From Streptomyces silaceus (GTDB taxonomy: Bacteria; Actinomycetota; Actinomycetes; Streptomycetales; Streptomycetaceae), in contig NZ_LIRJ01000001.1 in the NCBI RefSeq assembly GCF_001419745.1, positions 1-45,718 on the forward strand: DNA of 45,718 nt, read 5' to 3'. This document shows, piece after piece, positions 40,464 to 45,718 of the stretch. How positions within the stretch are numbered: the first letter of the stretch is position 1; each line of letters starts with the position of its first letter. A program made the translations under genes and the position numbers. Under the pieces are notes generated by a model that had not been told where the DNA came from, searched no databases, and saw only the letters and a program-made list of their open reading frames with translations.

Positions 40464-41456
40464 ATGCCCCTTCCGCACCGGGTCGTCATCGCGGTCTTCC
40501 CCGATGTCGATCTCCTCGACGTCACCGGCCCCGCCGAGGTCTTCGCGCTGGCCAACCGCGAGACCGCGGGACGCGCCGGCTACGAGGTCCGCCTCGCCGG
40601 ACCGGCCGCGGGACCGGTCCGTACGTCGGCCGGCGTACGGATCCTCGCGGACCTCTCCTTCGACGAGGTCGGCGAGGACGTGGACACCCTGCTCGTGCCC
40701 GGCGCGGTCGACATGACCGACGAAGGGCCCGTGGCCCGGGTCGACCCGGACGTCGTGGCCTGGGTGAAGGACACCGCCCGGCACGCGCGGCGCGTGGCCT
40801 CGGTGTGCGTGGGGGCGCACCTGCTGGCCGCGGCGGGGCTCCTCGACGGGAAGACGGCGACGACCCACTGGTCGACCGCCGCCCAGCTCGCCGCCGACCA
40901 CCCCGGGGTCACGGTCGACCCGGACCCCATCTTCGTCCGCACCGACCGCGGCCGACTGTGGACCGGGGCGGGGATCAGCGCCTGTCTCGATCTGGCGCTG
41001 GCGCTGGTCGCCGAGGACCAGGGCGAGCAGACGGCCCTCACGGTCGCCCGGCAGCTGGTCCTGTACCTCAAACGGCAGGGCGGACAGAGCCAGTTCTCCG
41101 TGCCGCTCAGCAAGTCGGCCACGACCCGGCGGGACATCGACGAGCTCCGTCTGTGGATCGCCGACCACCTCGACGGGGACCTGTCCGCGGGGGCGCTGGC
41201 CGCCCGGATGTGCCTGAGCGAACGGCACTTCGCCCGCGTCTTCACCCAGGAGACGGGCACGAGCCCCGCCGCGTACGTCGAGGCCGCGCGGATCGAGGTC
41301 GCCCGGCGGCTGCTGGAGACCACCGACCATCCGCTCGACCGGATCGCGGCGGCGGCCGGGCTCGGCTCGGTCGAGACGCTGCACCGGGCGTTCCGGCGGC
41401 AGGTCGCGACGACACCGGTCGCCTATCGGCGGCGGTTCCGCACGGCGGCCGACTGA
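40464..41456 (+). CDS. GlxA-family transcriptional regulator (DJ-1/PfpI + AraC)
   Basis: This 330-residue protein has an N-terminal DJ-1/PfpI domain (about 1-190) with the nucleophile-elbow-like VCVGAHLLAAAGLLDGK (Cys near 115) and a C-terminal AraC-type double helix-turn-helix (about 225-325: DLSAGALAARMCLSERHFARVFTQETGTSP and LDRIAAAAGLGSVETLHRAFRRQV). GlxA-type regulators control small-molecule catabolic genes. The ATG at 40464 has GAGG about 8 bases before it. A 30-bp palindrome upstream may be its own binding site. It is followed after 137 bp by an isochorismatase-like gene on the same strand, a frequent GlxA-family neighbour and plausible target. Confidence 0.9.
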   Translation: MPLPHRVVIAVFPDVDLLDVTGPAEVFALANRETAGRAGYEVRLAGPAAGPVRTSAGVRILADLSFDEVGEDVDTLLVPGAVDMTDEGPVARVDPDVVAWVKDTARHARRVASVCVGAHLLAAAGLLDGKTATTHWSTAAQLAADHPGVTVDPDPIFVRTDRGRLWTGAGISACLDLALALVAEDQGEQTALTVARQLVLYLKRQGGQSQFSVPLSKSATTRRDIDELRLWIADHLDGDLSAGALAARMCLSERHFARVFTQETGTSPAAYVEAARIEVARRLLETTDHPLDRIAAAAGLGSVETLHRAFRRQVATTPVAYRRRFRTAAD

Positions 41457-41593
41457 CACGGGCCGCCGCCCGAGTCCACCCCTTCCCCGGATTCCACTGG
41501 GTCCACCCCATCCGGTCCGATCACCGGACCGTCCCTTCGCACAGGCGAGGCAGACGGCTTCGCCCTGCCCTAATCCCTTGAAAGAGGCACCTG

Positions 41594-42217
41594 ATGAGCA
41601 CGCTCACCCCGTCCCAGGCCCTGCGCGACGTCTTCGCCCTGGACAACGAGCCGCCGCGGCTCGCCGAGTCCGTCCTGCTCCTGGTCGACATCCAGAACAC
41701 CTACCGCACCGGCGTGATGGCGCTGCCCGGCGCCGACGAGGCCGCCGCGGCCGCCGCCCGGCTGCTGCGGCGGGCCCGTGCCGCGGGCACCCCGGTCGTG
41801 CACGTCATCAACGACAGCGGCGAGGGCACCCCGTACGACATCCGTGCCCACATCGGCGCGATCTGCGACGAGGTCGCGCCCGTCGAGGGCGAGGCGGTGG
41901 TCGTCAAGACGCTGCCCGACTCCTTCCAGGGCACCGACCTGGAGAAGGTCCTGACCGAGCTGGGCTTCGCCCCGGGCGGCGAGAAGGATCTCGTGCTGGC
42001 CGGCTTCATGACGCACATGTGCGTCACGTTCACCGCGCAGGGCGCCGTCAACCACGGCTACCGGCCCACGGTCGTCGCCGAGGCCACCGCGACCCGCGCC
42101 CTCACCGCCCCGGACGGCGCCGTCGTCTCCGCCGACACGCTGCAGGCCGCCGCGCTGACCACCATCACCGACCGGTTCGGGCCCGTCGTGGCCACGGTCG
42201 ACGCCCTGCCCGCCTGA
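41594..42217 (+). CDS. Isochorismatase-like cysteine hydrolase
   Basis: This 207-residue protein of the isochorismatase fold keeps the full Asp-Lys-Cys triad: Asp32 in LLLVDIQNTY, Lys105 in VVVKTLPDSF, and Cys143 in GFMTHMCVTFTAQ. The cis-peptide motif precedes the Cys. Substrates of this family include nicotinamide, N-carbamoylsarcosine, oxamate and isochorismate; none can be chosen here. It has no signal peptide. ATG with AAAGAGG about 8 bases upstream. It follows the GlxA-type regulator on the same strand and is probably controlled by it. Confidence 0.9.
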   Translation: MSTLTPSQALRDVFALDNEPPRLAESVLLLVDIQNTYRTGVMALPGADEAAAAAARLLRRARAAGTPVVHVINDSGEGTPYDIRAHIGAICDEVAPVEGEAVVVKTLPDSFQGTDLEKVLTELGFAPGGEKDLVLAGFMTHMCVTFTAQGAVNHGYRPTVVAEATATRALTAPDGAVVSADTLQAAALTTITDRFGPVVATVDALPA

Positions 42218-42273
42218 GCCGTCCGCTCCGTCTGCGCCGGGTTCGCGGCGACCGGTCCCGTGCCGCGCGACCC

Positions 42274-42756
42274 TCAGCCCATCGTCGCCAGGAACGCGTC
42301 GCACGCCTGCGCGCAGCGGCGGCAGGCCTCGGCGCAGTCGGCCGAGGCCGGGCGCAGGTCGCACAGGAAGGCGCAGCGCAGGCAGATGGCGCGGCACCAT
42401 TCGACCTGCAGGCGGACGCGCTGCTCGTCCTGGTCGCTCTGGTCGGCCAGGACCCGGGCCGTCGCGTCGCACACGTCCGCGCAGGCGCTGTTGAGGCGGG
42501 GCCCGGCCCCGGACTCGGCCGGTCCGCGCCGCTTGGCGCACTCGCGTACGCACTCGTCGCAGGCCTGCGCGCACGCGAAGCGGTCCTCCAGGTAGCGGAC
42601 GAGGTCCTGGTGACCGAGTTCCTTCTCGGGCGCGGGGGTCGTCGCCGTGGACGTCGTCACCGCCGTGGGCACGACGGGCGTCGTGGCCGTCACGGGCGGC
42701 TCGCTGGTGACGGGTGGTGCGACTGTCATGGGCGTACTGGGTGTGGTGGGTGTCAC
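42274..42756 (-). CDS. Four-helix-bundle copper-binding protein (DUF326/Csp-like)
   Basis: This 160-residue protein has a Thr/Pro/Val-rich N-terminal tail (about 45 residues, no clear signal sequence) and a four-helix bundle dense with Cys in CxxxC and CxxCxxxC spacing: CAQACDECVREC, CADVCD, CRAICLRCAFLCD and CAEACRRCAQAC. This matches cytosolic copper storage proteins that bind many Cu(I) ions along the bundle interior. The GTG at 42756 was chosen since GGGAGGGG lies close before it; an in-frame ATG at 42729 has no ribosome site. It converges with the isochorismatase gene. Confidence 0.9.
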   Translation of the reverse strand: MTPTTPSTPMTVAPPVTSEPPVTATTPVVPTAVTTSTATTPAPEKELGHQDLVRYLEDRFACAQACDECVRECAKRRGPAESGAGPRLNSACADVCDATARVLADQSDQDEQRVRLQVEWCRAICLRCAFLCDLRPASADCAEACRRCAQACDAFLATMG

Positions 42757-42961
42757 GGGGCCCCTCCCTTCGCTCCCGCACGGGTAGCCGCCCGTCGATT
42801 GGCTCAAACACGCCCGGGACGCGCCGCCGGAAGGAAACGGATACCAGGGGGAGTTCCCGAACGGGGGGGCGGGAACTCCTGGGGCGGGGAGCGGCCGGTC
42901 GCCGCTCCCCGCCCTTGCGTCGCGCCCCGTCCAGCCCGCCGCCGCGCGGTAGAACGACGAC

Positions 42962-43696
42962 ATGACGCCGCATCACGGACCTGGACACGGACACCACGGG
43001 CCCCACCGGTCCCCCGGACCGGGCAGCCGGTCCGTGCCCACCGCGGAGATCGGCGACCGCCATCCACTGTCCCTGGTCCTCGTCACCCTCACCGCCGTCA
43101 GCGGGCTCGTCGACGCCGTCTGCCACCTCGGCCTCGGCCATGTCTTCACCGCCAACATGACGGGAAACGTCGTCGTCATCGGATTCGCCCTGGCCGGGGC
43201 TCCCGGTTTCTCCGTCACCGGCTCGCTGGTGTCCCTCCTGGCCTTCCTCGTCGGCGCCGCGGGCGCAGGACGGCTCGCCCTCGCCTTCCGTGGACGGCAT
43301 CGCGTCCCCTGGGTACGCACCGCGGTCTGGGGCGAGGCGCTGCTCCTCGCGGTCGCCACGGCCGCCGCGTTCGCCACCGGCGGTACGCCGCCGTATCCCG
43401 TGATCGTCCTGGTCGCCCTGGCGATGGGCCTGCGCAACGGCACCGTCGGCCGGCTGGCCGTACCGGACATGACGACGACGGTGCTCACCCGCACCCTGGC
43501 CGCGCTCGCCGCCGAGTCGCGGCTCGCGGGCGGCACGGACCGGCGGGCCGTCCGCCGGATCGTCGCCGTGACGGCGATGCTCGCGGGTGCGATCCCCGGC
43601 GCCTGGCTCGTCCTCCACCACGGCATCGCCTGGCCCCTGCTCCTGACCACCCTGATCGTCGCGGCGACGGCCCTCGCGTACCGCGAGCACGCGTGA
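42962..43696 (+). CDS. DUF1275 (YoaK-type) membrane protein
   Basis: This 244-residue protein has a His/Pro/Gly-rich N-terminal tail of about 30 residues (HHGPGHGHHGPHR, a possible metal-binding stretch) and then about six hydrophobic segments with the family motifs VSGLVDAVCHLGLGHVFTANMTGNVVVIGFAL and ALAMGLRNGTVGRLAVPDMTTTVLTRTLAALA. DUF1275 proteins are integral membrane proteins of unknown function. ATG start is supported by the family start region, but the ribosome site is weak. It is divergent from the Cys-rich copper protein, and the His-rich tail beside that gene is suggestive but not proof of a metal role. Confidence 0.85.
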   Translation: MTPHHGPGHGHHGPHRSPGPGSRSVPTAEIGDRHPLSLVLVTLTAVSGLVDAVCHLGLGHVFTANMTGNVVVIGFALAGAPGFSVTGSLVSLLAFLVGAAGAGRLALAFRGRHRVPWVRTAVWGEALLLAVATAAAFATGGTPPYPVIVLVALAMGLRNGTVGRLAVPDMTTTVLTRTLAALAAESRLAGGTDRRAVRRIVAVTAMLAGAIPGAWLVLHHGIAWPLLLTTLIVAATALAYREHA

Positions 43697-43728
43697 ACCG
43701 GATCAACTCCCGGAAGCCTTCCCGCTTT

Positions 43729-43739
43729 AGACAATGTCT
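43729..43739. promoter_or_regulatory. AGACA-A-TGTCT palindrome upstream of the lipoprotein gene
   Basis: AGACAATGTCT is a perfect 11-bp odd palindrome inside an AT-rich stretch (CTTTAGACAATGTCTCGG), 145 bp before the start at 43884. GntR- or Fur-type regulators bind such sites; I cannot name the protein. Confidence 0.45.
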
Positions 43740-43883
43740 CGGTTTGGTCTCGGTCCCGTACGCGGTGAGCAAGGCGGCGCCAGGCCCTCGTACTCCCGCT
43801 CCGAGAGGCCGAGTTGCACGGCGTCGGAGCAAGGGCCATGACGCTCGGCGACGGCCATGACACGAGGACACGAGGAGACCCCG

Positions 43884-44888
43884 ATGACCGGCACGACGGG
43901 CACCACCCGCATGTACCGCAGGAACACCGCCCTGTTCGTTTCCTTCGCGGCGGCGGGCGCCCTGCTGCTGTCCGCCTGCGGCGGCGGTGACGACACCGGC
44001 TCCGGGTCCCCCTCCGGCGCCGCGTCCTCGTCTTCGTCCTCGTCTTCGCCCTCCTCTTCGGCAGCCGACACCTCCGGCTCCATGGAGCTCGCCCTCAAGT
44101 CCGGCACCGCGCGGCAGAACGGTGCCCCCGAGAACACCGGGGACTGGGCCAACCCGCCCGGCAAGCCCGCGGCGAAGCCCGTCCAGCGCAAGTGGGTCCA
44201 GCTCTCGGCGGGCCGCGCGGGCGACCTCGACCCGGTGGTCGTCAACGGCTCCGGCTTCACCCTCTACCGCTTCGACAAGGACACCGCCTCGCCCTCCAGG
44301 TCGAACTGCGACGGCGCCTGCGCCACGACGTGGCCGCCCGTACTCGTGGACCCTGGCGGCAAGATATTCGTCGACGGTGTGGACCCGTCACAGGTCGGCG
44401 TCATCAAGCGCGACGACGGCACCCACCAGGCGACCATCGGCGGTTGGCCGGTGTACCGCTTCAGCAAGGACGTCCGGCCCGGTGACACCAACGGCCAGGG
44501 CGTGGGCGGGACATGGTTCGGCGTGCGGCCCGACGGACAGAAGGCGGGGCAGCCCGCAGGACAGGAGGGGCAGCCGGGCCAGGACGAGCAGGGCGGGCAG
44601 GACGAGGCCGCTTCCGGCGACGGGGCGCGGGCCGCCGCACCGGCGACCAGCGCGATCCTCTTCGACGAGCCCGGCTTCTCCGACAGCGGTCCGGCCCAGG
44701 GGGTCGCGGGCAAGGGCTGCCAGGACGTCGCCCGGCCCAAGGTGACCTCGTCGATCTCGCTCAGCGGCTCGGCGAAGATCTGGTCCGGCCCAGACTGCAC
44801 CGGTGAGTCCGAGGTGATCAACGGAGACGTCGCCGACCTCGGCACCATCGGATTCGACAACAAGATCAGCTCGGTGACGTTCGGCTGA
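43884..44888 (+). CDS. Lipoprotein with Lipoprotein_15 repeats and a crystallin-like C-terminal domain
   Basis: This 334-residue secreted lipoprotein has a basic start, a hydrophobic signal and lipobox LLLSAC (Cys32). A Ser/Gly-rich stretch is followed by two Yx(F/W/Y)xxD-type repeats: FTLYRFDKDTASPSRSNCDGACATTWPP and WPVYRFSKDVRPGDTNGQGVGGTW, typical of COG4315. A Gln/Gly/Asp-rich linker leads to a C-terminal unit (AILFDEPGFSD...SSISLSGSAKIWSGPDCTGES) that looks like a single beta/gamma-crystallin-type domain. The combination is not one I recognise. ATG at 43884 with GAGGAG upstream rather than the start at 43857. Its last 16 bases plus one are duplicated in tandem. Confidence 0.82.
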   Translation: MTGTTGTTRMYRRNTALFVSFAAAGALLLSACGGGDDTGSGSPSGAASSSSSSSSPSSSAADTSGSMELALKSGTARQNGAPENTGDWANPPGKPAAKPVQRKWVQLSAGRAGDLDPVVVNGSGFTLYRFDKDTASPSRSNCDGACATTWPPVLVDPGGKIFVDGVDPSQVGVIKRDDGTHQATIGGWPVYRFSKDVRPGDTNGQGVGGTWFGVRPDGQKAGQPAGQEGQPGQDEQGGQDEAASGDGARAAAPATSAILFDEPGFSDSGPAQGVAGKGCQDVARPKVTSSISLSGSAKIWSGPDCTGESEVINGDVADLGTIGFDNKISSVTFG

Positions 44889-44906
44889 TGGTGACGTTCG
44901 GCTGAT
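44873..44906 (+). repeat. 17-bp perfect tandem duplication across the lipoprotein stop codon
   Basis: GGTGACGTTCGGCTGAT stands at 44873-44889 and again at 44890-44906. The first copy encodes the end S-V-T-F-G-stop; the second is out of frame after the stop. The duplicated unit again includes the stop codon, as at 6826-6873. Confidence 0.9.
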
Positions 44907-44937
44907 CCCGCGCCGCGCGCGGCGGCCTCCACAGACC

Positions 44938-44974
44938 GGCGCCCACCCCGATCCGTCCCCCGGGGGTGGGCGCC
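44938..44974. terminator. Bidirectional terminator between lipoprotein and right-edge gene
   Basis: GGCGCCCACCCC (44938-44949) pairs perfectly with GGGGTGGGCGCC (44963-44974) around a 13-base loop in the 125-bp space between convergent genes. Confidence 0.75.
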
Positions 44975-45013
44975 ACTCCTGCGCGCCCGCTCACCCCTCG
45001 CCCACCGCGCACT

Positions 45014-45718
45014 TCAACGGCCACGGCTCCCGCCCAGGCGCCGCGCCGACGCCTTCAGGTGGACCATCGCCACCGACGGCGGCACGACGCCCGCTCCGTC
45101 CTCGGCGCCCGCCAGCACCGCGGAGAAGGCGAGACGGTGATCGACCCGCCGCCGCACCGTCCGGTCGGCGGTGAGCGTGTACTCCACACTCGTACGCCCC
45201 ATCGCGGGGACCCTGACCCGTCGTGGCCCCTCCGCCCTCGCCGACCAACCGGCGCCGGGGTGGGCGGTGACGGTGACCGTGCGGGCCTCGGCGGTGAAGT
45301 TGTAGACGTCCAGCGCCATCCGGGTACGGGAGCCGAGCCGGTAGCCCAGGGGCGGATCCGCGTCCCCGTCCTCCTTGCCCGGGGCCGCGTTGCGCGCGGC
45401 GTACCGCTGGCTGAGGACGATGTGCTCGGCGGCGGAGAGCGCACGCCGTCGCGGTCCGTCGGCGTACGCACACCTGCCGTCGGCAGGCGTACGCGCGGCC
45501 TCGTCGCCGCCCGCCGAGACCACGTACACGGGGTCACGCGAGAGGGGCACCTCTCCCGCGGCCGTCCGGGTCCCCTCCCCCAGCCTCCGCCCCATGATGT
45601 CGTGCACGGCCGACACCGCCCCGAAGGGGCGCGGGTGAACCCGCACGGGCTCCGGAGCCCACGCCACGGTCACCCGCACCCGCCGCCCCTCCCCGTCCCG
45701 CTCCCCCGTGTCGAAGAC
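45014..45718 (-). CDS. C-terminal part of a larger protein running off the right edge
   Basis: This open frame continues in phase to the last base of the window (upstream residues read VFDTGERDGEGRR before VRVTVAWAPEPVRV), so 234 residues are visible and the N-terminus is missing. The visible part shows SAVHDIMGRRLGEGTRT, ALDVYNFTAEARTVTVTAHPGAGW and VRVPAMGRTSVEYTLTADRTVRRR, which look like beta-sandwich modules at the C-terminus of glycoside hydrolases or other secreted enzymes. I cannot assign the family without the rest. The frame starting at 45679 is not the true start. Confidence 0.7.
   Translation of the reverse strand, partial: VFDTGERDGEGRRVRVTVAWAPEPVRVHPRPFGAVSAVHDIMGRRLGEGTRTAAGEVPLSRDPVYVVSAGGDEAARTPADGRCAYADGPRRRALSAAEHIVLSQRYAARNAAPGKEDGDADPPLGYRLGSRTRMALDVYNFTAEARTVTVTAHPGAGWSARAEGPRRVRVPAMGRTSVEYTLTADRTVRRRVDHRLAFSAVLAGAEDGAGVVPPSVAMVHLKASARRLGGSRGR

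Noticed and set aside
45014..45679. Treating the last minus-strand frame as a complete 221-residue gene
   Set aside because: The frame is open to the window edge with coherent sequence upstream of its first start codon, so it is the end of a larger gene.
1..45718. tRNA, rRNA, insertion sequences, integrase and attachment sites
   Set aside because: None was seen on reading both strands; there is no transposase or integrase protein among the frames and no long direct repeats that would mark an island.

Overview
The window is high-GC actinobacterial chromosome and almost certainly Streptomyces: third codon positions are nearly all G or C, GTG starts with AGGAG-type ribosome sites are common, and the gene content is typical (DUF397 protein, tandem universal stress protein, Hanks-type kinase, secreted chorismate mutase, penicillin-acylase-family acylase, UvrA paralogue, GlxA-type regulator). 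I see no rRNA, tRNA, CRISPR array, insertion sequence or attachment site. Genes were placed from protein-level recognition and local sequence reading; no database search was possible.

Left block (243-7586, + strand): a tight seven-gene operon encoding a phosphomannose-isomerase-type cupin, an MFS exporter, a GT-A glycosyltransferase, a KbaZ/GatZ-like aldolase without its usual partner, a DegT/StrS-type sugar aminotransferase, an Eis-like GNAT acetyltransferase and a HAD phosphatase. The promoter carries a palindrome matching the core of the DasR (N-acetylglucosamine regulator) operator. The set reads as a small amino-sugar or aminoglycoside-like pathway with its own acetyl-transfer resistance and export. 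I do not recognise it as a described cluster, and it is my leading candidate for a new system.

Middle block (7665-27094): a universal stress protein behind two DosR/DevR-like boxes and an orphan DUF397 protein. Next comes an acyl-CoA/steroid-side-chain-like catabolic set: two thiolase-fold lipid-transfer proteins that lack the thiolase cysteine, a duplicated DUF35 protein, a crotonase and a divergent acyl-CoA synthetase. A hypothetical protein, a cupin, a secreted chorismate mutase, an alpha/beta hydrolase, a PaaK-like ligase, a GNAT protein, a second acyl-CoA synthetase, a secreted AhlM/aculeacin-type acylase, and a third acyl-CoA synthetase translationally coupled to a nitronate monooxygenase follow. 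Two of these promoters share a 15-bp CTGAY-N5-GTCAG dyad with similar AT-rich flanks, which suggests one regulator.

Right block (27283-45718): an FAD monooxygenase behind tandem TetR-type dyads, MerR and TetR regulators, a PYROXD2-like FAD oxidoreductase, a serine/threonine kinase with nine 42-residue TPRs, a UvrA-like ABC ATPase, a divergent DMT exporter/LysR pair with two T-N11-A boxes, an acyl-CoA dehydrogenase with a relocated catalytic glutamate, a GlxA-type regulator with an isochorismatase-like hydrolase, a Cys-rich copper-binding protein, a DUF1275 membrane protein, a lipoprotein, and the C-terminal end of a gene running off the right edge. Two genes (ending 6849 and 44888) carry tandem duplications of their last codons including the stop.
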